A stretch of DNA of 64,000 nt, taken from NCBI RefSeq assembly GCF_964199755.1, contig NC_133896.1, positions 93,992,200 to 94,056,199 of the forward strand. Reading direction: 5' to 3'. This DNA is from Larus michahellis. Its lineage: Eukaryota; Chordata; Aves; Charadriiformes; Laridae. The notes below the pieces were generated by a model that was not told the origin of the DNA, made no database searches, and saw only the letters and a program-made list of their open reading frames with translations. Positions within the stretch are counted from its first letter, which is position 1. Every line of letters starts with the position of its first letter. Below are positions 1 to 12,600 of this stretch, piece after piece. The translations under genes and the position numbers were made by a program.

Positions 1-2088
1 CACAGAACAGATGGATCAGGTGGAAAGAACTCAAAGGCAAGTAAAAATAGTAACTAAAGGCTTTAGAAACATGACTTACAAGGACAGAACAGAAACCGTA
101 GGCACAGCTAAGAAGGGAAGCTCTAAACATTTGTCTTCAGGTGGAGACTGCTACCAAGACGAACATACCCATCTCGCTGTGGCGGATGGGACACTAGCTT
201 CAGTTGCGGCAGTCAAGGCAGGTCGAGATGAGACTTCAGGGAATACTCTTGAATGTCAAGGTTAGCAAAGAACTGGAAGATGCGTCCTTGATACTTCGCA
301 GACTTCCTCCCTGTATGGGTTTTAAGAATAGACTAGAGTAACAGCTATCAGGAATAGAGCAAGTCCTACCTCATGTCACCTCTGCTGAACTGAATGACGA
401 AATGGCCTTTAATGGTGTCCTGTAACAGGAGAATGCCTTACCATTCACCTCCCCCATCTGTAATGGACTTGGCAGCTTCTACTCCTGTGAGCTCTTCTGT
501 GCAAATGACAGTCCAACAGAAGAGGCTGGGTTACTTTGTTTCGCTTGGTATGCTCCTTCCAAAGCTGTTTTTAAAAAAAAAAAATCAACATTGCCTCTTC
601 CATGTTACTTTTCACACCTAATGGCCTCTTCAGCGTGTACCAACTGCTGAGTGAGCAGTCCTGACTGTGGCATTCCCTGCCCATTCACTGCTCAACTGTA
701 AAGTGGCTCTGCTTTATTACCTTAATTTCTACTGCTGGAATTTCCCAGGGTTTTAAGAAGGAACGAAACGAAGTGTCAGCCACGAATTTAGCTAGATGGC
801 ACTATAAATACTTTGCCTTGTGCATCATGCATGCTTACTGAAGGGAAATGATTGTGGGGTGGGAGAGAGGAAGAGGAGGAAGGCTGTTGCCCACTTCTGG
901 CAGAGGCCTGGCAAAAACTCTGACCTGTCTGATTGTGGAGCTAAGCACAACTGAGTATTAACAAATTGCTGCACTGTGTAGCTACGTGCACTTAATCACT
1001 TCCCAATTCTCCAGCACTGTTAAGCTTCAGACTGAGAAATACGCTATTTAAGTGTTTGCTCAAGTTGCTGAACTGCATTTGTAAGGCATTTATTAACTTT
1101 AATTCTGAAGATGGGAAAAAGTTAATCTACCAAGAGGCTAAATTCCTGAAAAAAATGAACCAGTTCACAGGGCACAGCTTTGGGAGAGCACAGGCTTAAA
1201 GCACTGCAGGAGACAAGAGCAAAATCCAAATGACCTTACTCTTGTGCTTACATAAAATCTCCCACAAACTATCATGATCCACATGAAACAGCACAAGCTT
1301 TATAGAGTGGGCAAAATTATACTGAAAAGGAATAACTATACTGGTACAGTGTCTGCTCTTATGCAGCCATCTTTGGGTTCACATCAGGGGTTGCACCTGT
1401 GAATCCATAGATAGAGACTTATAAAACAACTGAAATAAGTCCATTGGAAGGTGACCTGTTCGTTCCCCAACCCACTACAGCACACTTTTCCTGAAGGTTG
1501 GGCACAGCCCTGACAACTCCCTGCACTTGGAACGGGAGCTGTCACTTCGAAATAGTTGTAGTGGTAAAATCCAGAGTTCATAGGAGCACCAAAGAAAGGA
1601 CAAGTGGGCCATGGATTTTGTCCACAGTATTCTGGACACACTCAAACCCAGCATCGTTACTGCTTCACGCATTGTTTTTAAACTCTTGGCTGGTACAAGC
1701 CAACTATGGTTTCTTTGTGTTTCATCCACTCTAAGATGACAGAGGCTTGTGTATACGAAGTGTTTTAAGGGGGTGGGAGATTCCCCCTTCGTTCTTTTTG
1801 CATCTTTATGCATCACAAGGAAGCAAGACTGTTTCTAAAGCCCAGACCTAACATCAGGGCAAAAGCTCCTTTGGGCTATGAATCTTCTCATTATCATCCC
1901 ACATTGCTGCTGCTTCTTCCAGTGGGTGACTACTGCTTACACCGCTGTTAACCTGTGTCCAAAGGGCGACGAATTGAAATCATGCATCTCGAGTTGCCTG
2001 TTTGTATACAGTACAACCAGGGCCAACTCCATATCAATCTGTAACCTGCATCAGGCCTCTTCGCCTGACAGACTTTTGGTGTTGTGGA
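1..2088. other. Intergenic sequence upstream of LRRC58
   Basis: AT-rich, no exon with flanking splice signals and no long open frame that resembles a protein. It contains short poly(A) runs, for example near 573-586. By synteny it should lie between FSTL1 and LRRC58. I cannot tell whether part of it is a 3' UTR of an upstream gene. Confidence 0.5.
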
Positions 2089-2202
2089 GGCTGGATGGGG
2101 CTTTGAGCAACCTGGTCTAGTGGGACGTGTCCCGGCCCATGGCAGAGGGGTTGGAAATAGATGATCTTCAAGGACCCTTCCAACTCTAACCATTCTATGA
2201 TA
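2089..2202 (+). repeat. CR1 LINE, 3' tail fragment
   Basis: The segment carries the typical CR1 3' end: a 'ctggatggggctttgagcaa' block, a 'gatgatctt' block, a 'ccttccaac' block and a terminal 'attctatga' octamer-like end. It is a severely 5'-truncated copy of about 115 bp. It sits just upstream of the LRRC58 promoter region. Confidence 0.85.
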
Positions 2203-2984
2203 ACACCTGCCAATGCCCTAGCTCAAGATTAAAGCTGTCATCTCACATCCAGGCAAGGAGATCACACCAAGGTAATTCTGGGGCAGCATCTGTGCTGGTG
2301 CCCCACCAGCAGCAGCAGGTCTGCAAGGACCACAGCAGACAAACCCTGGACAAAACACCAGCCGACAGCAAGGCCAGGGATGCCACAGCCCACAACAGAG
2401 AGAGGCCTTGGGGCACCAGCGGGACAGACAGCACCTGTCCTTCGAGGTCTGAGGGTGACGGAAAAGGGCAGCAGGACGGTTATTTTTTAATTTCCCAGTT
2501 AGAGGGACTCGGAGCTTTAGTGCCGAGCCCGCTGTGGAGGGCTTTGAAGGGGGCGGGAGCCACTTCTAGGCCCTCACCTGCCAGCACCCAGCGGTTCTCC
2601 AGCAGCCCGGCCGGCCCGACCCGCCGGGAGCGGGCTGTAACGACAACCCAGGGGATGTAACGGTAACCTGGGGGTGTAACGGTCCCACGGGGGCAGTAAC
2701 GGTCACCTCCTCCGCCGGCCGCGGGGGGGAGGAGAGGGGTGCCAGCCCCCTCTCCGCAGCCGCTGTCCCCCACTGCCCCGCCTCCCTCCTATGCTCGTTC
2801 CGGGGCCGCGGCGGGGCTCGCCCTCTCCCCGCCGCCAGCCCCGCGGGGTCCCCGCAACCTGCATAACGAGCGCTCGCCCCTCGGCGGCCGCGGGGGCCGC
2901 TCTCGCTTCGCCCGCCCGGGATCGAGCATGGGGCCGCGGATGGGGGCAGAGGGTGGGGGCGGTGGCGGGGGCTATTCAGATTCC

Positions 2985-3013
2985 GGGGCGGGGCGGGGCG
3001 GGGCGGGGCGGGG
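2985..3013 (+). promoter_or_regulatory. Overlapping GC-box array
   Basis: Five to six overlapping GGGGCGGGG repeats form a consensus binding array for Sp1/KLF factors. The same G-tracts could form a G-quadruplex. They lie directly upstream of the LRRC58 start codon, as expected for a housekeeping-type promoter. Confidence 0.75.
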
Positions 3014-3085
3014 CCAGGCCCGGGAGCCCCCGGGGTGACGCAAGGGCGGCGGCGGCGCGCGGCGACGTCGGTCGGTGCGAGCGGG

Positions 3086-3600
3086 ATGGCGGCGGCGGGC
3101 GGCGCGGCCGCGGAGCTGGAGCCAGAGCCGGAGCTACCATGGCGCGGTCCGGCGGCGGCGGAGGGCGAGGAGGAGGAGGAGGCGGAGGCGGAGCTGGCGG
3201 CGGAGCTGGCGGCGCGGCGCAGCGCGGAGGCTCGGCGGCTGGTGCTGCCGCCGCGGCGGCGGCTGTCGGGCCGGCTGCCCGCCGGGCTGTCGCAGTGGTT
3301 CCCGGCGCTGGAGGTGCTGGACGTGAGCGGGACGGGGCTGGCGGAGCTGGGCGCGGAGCTGCTGGCCCTGCCGCGCCTCCACACGCTCCTGGCCAAGAAC
3401 AACCGGCTGGGCGGGCCCGGCTCGCTGCCCAAGGGGCTGGGGCAGGCCCCGCTCGGCCGCTCCCTCCGCGTCCTCAACCTCAGCGGCAACCGCTTCGCCG
3501 AGGTGCCGCCCGCCCTGCTGGGGCTGCGCGGGCTGCAGAGCCTCAGCCTCGGCGGCAACCGCCTCCACGGCATCCCGCCCGACATCCAGGAGCTCCGCAG
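3086..3600 (+). CDS. LRRC58: LRRC58 coding exon 1
   Basis: Encodes residues 1-171 and two bases of codon 172. It holds the acidic N-terminus and the first four LRRs. It ends at AG|gtgagg. The GC-rich composition comes from the surrounding CpG island. A GTG-initiated in-frame extension to 3035 is open but has no ATG, so 3086 is the start. Confidence 0.95.
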
Positions 3601-6600
3601 GTGAGGGCAGGGCGCCGGGCGGGACGGGTCCGTCCCCCGCCCAGCACCCGCGGGGGCCGGGCCTTTGCCCCGGGGGGACGAGAAAGAGCCCCGGCGGCTG
3701 CCAGGCAAACCCGACCGGATTTTCTCGCCGCTAAGCCGGGCGCCGCCGGCAGCGCGCCTCTGTCTCGCTCCCAGCCTCGGATGTCGCGAAGCACTGCTGC
3801 CGCTGCTGCTAACCTGTCTCTGCCCCTTCGTCAGGTTGAGTTGCCAAAACTCAAAGCTGCTCATTGGGCAAGCGATGGGCCTTCTGCGCTCGCTAAATGG
3901 GCCGTCTCTTTCAGGATTTCCTAGTCCTGGGGCTGCCTCGGTGCCGGGGAGGCTCTCCTAATGACAGTGTGGTTGGTATGAGCGTTGACATGCAGAAGGC
4001 GCTCCGTGGCTTTGCTTTAATAGAGATCTCTAGGCGAGAGCAAAGTAAAACCCCTGGTCTCATGCAGCTCATGGCCGCACGATGGACTGCACAGGAGAAT
4101 AAAGATCTGGTTGTGACTTATGCAAACAATAGGGTCTTTCTGCTGATACAGCTCTAGTTGCGTCAGGGTGCTTGCTGGCATGGTTGGGTTTTTGTTGTAT
4201 TTCTCTCCACCCATCCGGCTCATGTAGATCTGACAGATCAGCTGATATTCTGAAGCCTAGAGCCCCAGGCTGTGCTCAGGTGCAGTGGTACATCTGGCTC
4301 TGGGGCTGGATCAAACCACCACAAGCCAATGACATAGAAACCTATGGCTGAATCATGGCAGTTGGGAACACTGGTGAGGTGGGAACAGATCCGAGGTGGG
4401 ACCAGGTATTGACTGCCCGCATTGACCTGGGATGGGTACTTCTGAAGCCTGTCATCCTCCTGGGTAAGCCGAAGGCTGTGTTCTGACTCGTACATTACAC
4501 ACAGGCATCTCGGTGTGTTCGGCTGGTTTCTCAGGCCCCAGACTAGCCCCCGTGTGGCTCTGTGCTAAGACTTGGGGTCTGAAACTTCTTCACCCTACGT
4601 CTTCGCTAAGGGACTTGCCAGAGGCAGCCTCTCTTACGCAATTCTTGAAACCCTGACCCTAAACAGCTGGATTCGCCCCAATGGCTCAGCAGAGTTGCAT
4701 CCAGTGGAAGCACAGGATGTTTGCAGGGTGCTGTCTCCCACAGTCCTAGGTTGGAGGTACCAGGACTGCTTGAGTGCTGGCGGGAAATGGTTTTGTCCGC
4801 TGCAATATGATACAATTGGGTATGTGGCTTTTGCCCAGATGGTACAGCGTGCACCTGTTGAGGATCTGGAGCAATTCTGGGTTAAGCTAAGTATGAGCAA
4901 TGCTGTGAGGCATTTTGAGTGCCTAGAGAATGCCCATGCCCTTCTTGTCAAAGTTGGGATGCATCCTAGGTTGAGGCTGTCATGAGGAGGAACATCAGCT
5001 TTCTCTCTGTTCAGGAGCAGTTGCTACAGGGATAAAGAAGGAAAAGAGGACAATGGCACCACTTCATGGAAGACGAGGCCAATGGAAGAGGGCAGTTGTG
5101 TATGCGAGATGATCCACGTTGCCTCCATAACATGCCTGATAGCGTCCAGGATGTAGTTGGGATCTGATTGTTGTGTCCACCTCTAAGGCAGTGTTGTGTC
5201 CACTCACTGCTGCTGCTGCTTACATGCTCTCCTCTGTAGTTGTGGTTTCTCCCTCTCTCTTTTTTTCTTCTTTTCTTTTTTCTTTTTTTCTTCACCCCTC
5301 CCCCCAGCCCCCAAGAAGACAAACCTCAGCCTGGCTGCAGCCTGTGCTGCTGACCCTGGGAAGGTACCAGGCTGCATAGCACTGCATCTGATGCTGTGCT
5401 CCATGCTGCACTGCTGTCAAACTGCTGCTGCATGGTTACTCTGCTTTGTTCCTCTGGCCTGGCCTGCCCTGGAGCAAGGCTCCTGTTTGTCCTGTCCTGC
5501 AGCTTTTCTTGGGCTGGTCATGCTTGAACCCCAGCATGACAATTCTGAGAGGGCAAATGCGGACAAGGCTATTGAACTGTCTGGTTATCGTTACAAAGTG
5601 ACGTGTCAGGTAGAAAAACTAGACTAGACCCAGCTTGTGTCTGCCGCCCATGTAATCACTGCTAACTCGCTGCTAACGTGTCACCATAATATAATTGAAC
5701 TTTAGCTCAAGATAGCAAATCTGTGCCCTACCAGAAGCGTCACCTTCTTTACCGCTATGCCATCAGTGACTCCTCTGGGAGTTTTGGGACTGCTTAAGTA
5801 ACAAAAGGGAGGAGCACACTTGCCAGAGCTGGGAAAAACCAATACTTTATAATCTAATATTCCTCCAGAGGGGATCTTAGATCTGCTTGTTGAAGCCAGA
5901 TAGCCAATGACCTCACGCCCTTGCCAAAAAGATAATAAATATATACTGGAGAGAAACTGCTGCCAGACCCTCCTCCCAGTGCCAACAACAGAGGTGCCTG
6001 CAACGTGAGCGTGCATAGTGTTGTAGTGCGTAAAATGAGCCTGAGCAAGGACAGAGCAGAGCCAGCTGTTGTGGCAAGGCAAAACAGAGGCATCCATTTG
6101 TTTCTGAACTCTGGGCCAGGAGCTGGGACCTGATGTAGGTGTTGAGGCTTCTGTTAACCTCATGGCTCAAGCTGTAAGTGTCTGTCTTGCTGTTGCTGGC
6201 AAGGCAAGACTTTGAACCTTTTTCCACATGCAACTGCCCATAAAAGAATTTTTTCTCATGTCTTGTGGTCTCTGAGACCACAGAGGAATGCAGGCAGCAC
6301 TTTGACCGGACACGTTCTTCCTGCTGGTACTAGAGTTCCTGAGGCCAGCAGTTCTCTTCTTCCCGTGACCCTGGCAGCTTCCCATTTGCTCCAGCCACTG
6401 ATTATAAAGCTGAGCAGACTTGCAGAGATCTAGAAATACTGCTTATGTATCCAGGGAATGTCTGAGTTCTGATGAGATTTTAAAAAAAAAAAAAACACAA
6501 AACATTCTTGATAACTAAGCCTTATGTCTGTCTTCTGCACCCCATACGGTTTCCTGTTGTGGTTTTTGAAGGGGTATCATGTCAGTTTTGGTGAAGGCCA

Positions 6601-9600
6601 GGAATACAGCAGGTAAGGATTCTACGTGGTGAAGTAGAAAGAATAAAAAGCTGATGGGTCTGATCTGCCAAAGGAGAAGGAATATGTTGGCAACTACAAA
6701 CACAAAGGCCCTTGAATGAGAGATGTGTGCCGTGTGTTGTTACTCACATGAAGATAATAAATCCACAGCTTTGCAGCAAGATGGGGTCAGGCGTTTTGTG
6801 CAAAACTTTTCCGCTACCATGTTCCTGGTGATTTGGCAAGTTAGTGGACAACAATAAGAACCACAGCCAGTCCTGCTGCTGCCTTGTCTTACTCCTTCCA
6901 GCTTCAGCCATCTGCGCCATCCTTGGCCAGACAAATCTTTGCACGCAGTGCATAATCCTGCATGGAAAGTGAGTTCCTTTCACCTGATTATCAGTTACCA
7001 CCTAGGCCATTGCAGAAGGACCAGCTGTAGATGTCCTGATGCTTGAAGCTTCCTTCACATGGCTTTATAAGTGGATGATCACCATTGCTCTGGTGATGGC
7101 AGCAGGATGATGCTGATCATAGCATGCCAGCACCAAGGATGAATAGCCTTTGCTTCATGTTTTCCACTAGAAAAATGCAATGCTCTTTCCTCTGAATTCC
7201 ACCATAAGTGTCTATGGTGACCTGCAACAGCCTCTTACATTTCTGAGAAAAGCAAGTCTGGGCCCTGCTGAGGGCTTTTTTCAATCATGTTGAGGCTGTG
7301 CCAGCTCTTTCTGTATACCCACCACCCCCAGTTACTGTCAGCTAGCAGTGTCAGTACAGCGCAAGACCTAAGTTGCAACATTGGCTGTTGCTGTGGATTT
7401 AGAGTAGAAAATGCACCAGATGGGTGAGAGCAGCCCTCTTTGCATTGCATTCCTGTTTGTTGACAGATACAAGGTGAGCTTAGCATAGGTAGACATAAGC
7501 ATGATCTTTTCTGTTCTCCCTCCAACATTGACCTTGCTGTGCTTTCAGTGTGAGATGTTATGGTCAGTCACTCTCAAACTCGATTCACAGCCCCCAGCAG
7601 CTCCTGAATTGTAATCTGCGTAGATGTCCCACCCCTGTATAGGTTTTGTATGTCCTTCCTCTGCTCATCCAGCTGGGGATGCACTAAGGGGCATCGTGTG
7701 TTGTAGCTGGTGAGCTAAGAATGCGGTCATCTACGTGTGCTATTTTGGACAAAATTTGTTTGGCAAGTCTGGTAAAGTGCGGCTCCAATCTTCACTGTCC
7801 AACTGTGGCTTTTGGCTTAAGGGTGCATGAATTGCCCTCATCAGCCTGCACGCTTGGGGAAATGTCTTGCGAGCATCCCATAAAGGGAAGAATTCTCAAG
7901 AGCTTAGCGAAATGCAATCCATACCTTGAATCTCCAGATGTGAATTCTGAGTCTTACTCTTCTAGTTAATGCTCTTGCCCTCAGTAGAACACCAGGAGCA
8001 GGCGGAAAGAGCTTGGAAAAGAGACAGGTTCTTTCCAGGCGTCTGCCATGCATGCTCCTTTCCTTCTTGCTTGGGTTCCTCTAGTAAAGCTCAGTTGTGC
8101 AAGGGCTGGGATCAAAGGCCTCGAACGCCTAACTGGATTCATCCAAGTTTTGTGTGAAGGCTTAGATGCAATGAAAACCAGAGTATTTGCTTTTATTCGT
8201 GGGTAGTATTAAGCATGTTAGACAAGCATACACTTAAGCACGACTGTTACACAGTGTGGGAAAAACGGCAAGTGAAGCTTTGATAAAGATACGGCATTAG
8301 GAAATCTGCTTGCTGCCTCCTTTTTTCTTCCCCTCTTCAAACGTTTTGCAAATAGTTTTCAGACGACTGTTTGATCTCAAATTTGCGTGTCAGCAAAGGC
8401 TATGCAGTTCTCTCAGGAATTAGCAAATCGTAGAACAGGGCTAACAGGAGTGTATTGTGGGCGCTTTTAAATTCCTGCCTTGCATGAGCCTCAAAATTGC
8501 CCTGGAAATTTATTGCTAAAAAGTTTATCTTAAAAAGACCTGGAGCTATTTCAGGCTCGTTGTTTCTTTTTAGATTACCTATTTAGACGCATCTGTTTGA
8601 TGTCAGCTGTTAAATTTTATCCAAAGAAGCATCTGTGGGGAAACAGGGCGGATTGGAAATTTGAGTATCTTCAGTACCAGAAGACATTCTCCCCTTGAAA
8701 CATGATAATGAAAGTGTCATGATAATTGATAGGGTATCAAAAATACCTCTAGTGCTCAGAGTGGGCTCTTCTTATTAACCAAGTGTTTTGGGGCTTTTTG
8801 ATTTGTTTTGTGCGATATGACGATGACCTGGAAACCTCAAGGACATACTGCAGCAAGAATGTGCAGTCTCTTGGCACGTTAAATTTTGCTGCCACCACCT
8901 GAATCGGTTCATAGTTGTTTGAGCATTTCCCCGCTCCCTTCCCATATGTAAAGTGACTTACACAGCCACCCTACAGCCCGCTGGTGTGAAATCCCCTGCT
9001 AGAGAGGAGGGACACGCGATGGGCTTGGCGTGCCGTAGTTAGTACTGGCTGTGCTGAGCGAGGGGCCTGCTGGATATGAGGCTGAAAGGGACTCTGGCCT
9101 TTTATTAGTGTATTTGTAAACATTGCTAAAAGGCAGGAGAGAAAGTCTCAGCCCCTGTTAGTTACTCTGTCAAATGGCGGGGGTGGGGTTCATTTTTTGT
9201 TGAGATGGGTTTTGTTAGTGTTTGTCCCCTCTTGAAACTTGTTCAGCCAGAGCCTGTGTGGCAGGTTGGAAGCACATAATTTATTCTACCTTCAAAAATA
9301 GGAACTGAGTTTATATTCGTTTGAGGCTGGTTGCTCTCTGGCTTTTCTAAGTTCCTGGACTGACTTTTGAAAGTACAGAAAAATTCCAGCTCTCCCTGTG
9401 TGTACACAGCGATGCATGAGACCTTAGCTGGCTGGTCCAAATGACTATGCAGATTAATGATTGTCAGAAAAACTGTGTCTCGGTGTGAAAGGTTAGTTAG
9501 AAGTATTCACTAAGCTCAGTCTCGTCTCTGCTATGGTCCTCCTGTGAAAAACTATGGTAAACATTGTGGATTGCTTCATTAGAGGTGCTCTCGCTCATCT

Positions 9601-12600
9601 TATGGAGCAGCAAACTGCCCCCTCCCAAGCAGGACAGCTCGAGAGCCAGCGTTGCCTTGGCCTCTAGATACAGGCTTAGTAAGGCACAAAAATCAGGGCA
9701 GGAGTAGATGAGCTAGGAACAAACTGTGGCCCCAGTGGTGTGGTCAGTGCTCACTGCAAAAAAAAAATCCTTGCCTGTGTCATGATTAGCTTTGCTCCAA
9801 CAATTCTTGGTACTTTAATTTGATGCAGAAATGATTGTTTTTAATTTCTCCATCTTGCTCAGCCATGGCTAGGCTAGATCCTTCTTTCTCGCAAATTGTG
9901 TTTTGGGCAACGGGAGTTACAGATTTCTTTTGGCTACTGATCAGTGTTTCAGTGGAAGCTGTAAGAATATCTTTGCTCTATTTAAATAAGTTTCTCTATT
10001 GTTTCAAAACCTCCTCCCTGTGTTTTTTTTTTTAATAAATTTACTATCTAATTCATATCATAAGTTCATGTTGGAAATTCTGAATTTGCTATACTGGACT
10101 GGGCTCAGGGAGTTGTTAGTCTACTGACCTCGAAAAGGTGATTCAGAAGAAAGGTAAAAAGAAAACAATTTTTAAGGAGTCCCTTGTTGCCACTAAAGGA
10201 GTTATCTTATTTAGTGGATTTCTGGTTAGAAACAGTTTGTGGTCTGATGTTGGGGCTTTATATCCTAGCTAGTATAACTGAGTGTTTTCAAAGAATGAAT
10301 TTGAAAGCTGTAAATAGTTTGTAGGCAGTGTTTTTGCATGCTTAGTTTGTACAGTAAGCTAGTCTTGAAACTTAGGCATTTCAGGCCTTGAAAGGAATTT
10401 CAAAAACACTTTTTACTGTATATTTTGCACCCTTCTTCCCCTTCCCTGGTAGTATATGTTTTTATGCAGTATGGCTTTATGGGCATTATTGTCTTCAAGC
10501 ACAGAGGATGAAGAGTTAATTATTCACTTTTCCTAGGAAGTGGAAACTTGTACACATCTAAACCTTGATTAAACATTGAAATCCACATTACTAGAATTCC
10601 CTTGCCCAACAGTTTTCAGAGTGGGCTCCAACAATGGCATGGAGTTCAAATATGCCTAGGAATTCTATGGTCAGCAGTTAAGTCCCTAATGAGAGCCAAG
10701 CAGCCTAAATCCACCTTGGGAAACAATGGAGGTTGAAGGAGGAATTTTGGTTAAAACTCAGGGCTTTGTTAGGGGATCAAAATTTAATTAAAAATAATCT
10801 CCCCTCGAGGTGGTCTCTGTACAGCAGCCTTCCTCTTACCCCCACTCCTCACCTACAGGTTGTCTGTGTAGAAGGGAGGTTACTTTTGAGCAGTGGGGGG
10901 TTGGTGGTGTTTTTTTTCCAGTGTACTTTCTTCCGTGTTCAGAATAACCTCCAAATGTGTTGTTCTACTTGATCTCTTAGCTGAAGCAAGCATAGTTACT
11001 TCCTTTCATATAGTCAAATTAGGTTTAAGGCTTAATTTTGTGACCGCTTTGTCAAATTTCAGTTATTTATCTTGCCTCCGACATACGCCAGAAAGGTAAG
11101 CGAATCCAGGGGGAGGTAAGCTCTGAGAGCATCTCTTGGTGTGTTGCAGAGGCCTGTTCTGTTCTTCGCTGTTGTGCAGATGGACCTTTGTGTTGTGTTG
11201 GTGGCCCCTGTAACCCAAACAGCTGCTGTCATTGGATCTTTGGAGTTCAAGTTTCCTGTAAGAACTGAACAAAATATTCTCTTTCTACCGTTCTTTTTCT
11301 CCATCCCACAGGAAGCCTCAGGGAGGAGCTTTTCTGGCGCTCCACACCTGCTGTGGCACAGTTGCAGTGTTTGGACCTCTGGGTCGACCACCATATCCCT
11401 TGGGTGGTTTGGTTTCTTTGCCAGTTGTGTCCATAGCCTTTGTCAATTGCTGGGGTGAGATGAAGGTGTGTCCTATTCCAAGGAGGTTATAAGCTGTTCT
11501 TAAAGAAAGGCTGATGGAGCCTGGATGACTTCTCTGTCCCTGAGCTGCAGAGAATGCTTGGTGGGTCAGAGGGGGCCAGCGTACACTGTAGTTATGCACT
11601 AACCTGAGTATGTACTGGAGATCTTGAACCAGCACCTGCAGACAGGTCCATGGGATCCACCTGTTTCAGGCATGGGAAAAAGTATTGTCTGGATGATGAT
11701 TAGCAATGGTGTCTCTTCCCAGACAGAAGTGCCCAAACTGAACCTGCCTTAGCTCCTCTTCCAGACAGCATCTGAGAACAGGAGAGGAAAACTATTTGGC
11801 TCTTAAATGGGGACTTGAAGCTATTATGCTTGACAGTTTTCCTTCCTAGAAGGGCAGCGATGCACAGCAAATACTGGCTACTCCACCTGGCAGAAGGGAT
11901 CTAGTGCCTCTCTTCATTCCTGTCTCCCATCCACTGAGTTTTCACAGGACGTTCAGTGATTTTTATTTTTTTCTTTTATTTAGGTCCAAACTGCAGTTAA
12001 GCCCAGGTAACGTTTTTGGTAGCTCTGGGCTCCATGAGTTCAGTATACTGAAATCAGTCTATCTGAGAAATGGCATGCATGTACTTGTGTGATTTAGATG
12101 CACTCTGTGCTTTTGCAGCGTGATGTTGTCGGTATGTGAACTGCATCAAAGCAGGACTATCTGCCTCCAACTTCTGCTGAAAGGTTTCAGTTCGTCACCG
12201 AGGAGTCAAATGATACCATAAAGAGCAATTAGCACTTGTGCAGGGCTGAGACACACGGGATTTTGGGGGAGAGCCACTGCTCTCTTCCTTTGCTCCTATT
12301 GGAACTGAGAGCTCCCACTGGCTGCAGCAGGAGCTGCGTCAGTGCTGCAGACCCTGTGTGCACAAGCATCTCTTCCTTGGAAAAAGGAGCAGAAGCTTTG
12401 CATGTGGGGTTGGTGTAGGAATACGTGGTTGTCTGATGCCTGCCTACAAATGTAATGGTGACTGCAGGAGGCTGGAGGTAAATCTCAACATTATCTGCTG
12501 TGAAACAGCAGCTCTGTTGTAATTTTGATATGCAACATAGCTTTTTTTTTTTTTCCTTCAGTAAATTATCTCATACATAGTCACCTGTACATTTTCTTTA

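Larger units (their letters stand above)
2580..3700 (+). promoter_or_regulatory. LRRC58: CpG-island promoter of LRRC58
   Basis: Very GC- and CpG-rich, and TATA-less. Overlapping GC boxes (Sp/KLF type, repeated GGGGCGGGGC) occupy 2985-3013, about 75-100 bp before the start codon. A TGACGCAA element lies at 3036-3043. Four TAACGG-like elements at 2636-2703 lie at the upstream edge. The island extends through coding exon 1 into the start of intron 1. The exact transcription start cannot be read from sequence. Confidence 0.85.

Noticed and set aside
1-2500. FSTL1 3' end expected upstream by synteny
   Set aside because: No coding exon is visible and I cannot recognise its 3' UTR from sequence alone.
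2566-3924. Long open frames (377 and 432 codons) on both strands over the LRRC58 CpG island
   Set aside because: They are by-products of extreme GC content; only the frame starting at 3086 matches a known protein and ends at a proper splice donor.
4572-4985. 137-codon open frame in LRRC58 intron 1
   Set aside because: It starts with TTG rather than ATG, has no recognisable similarity and lies inside a clear intron.
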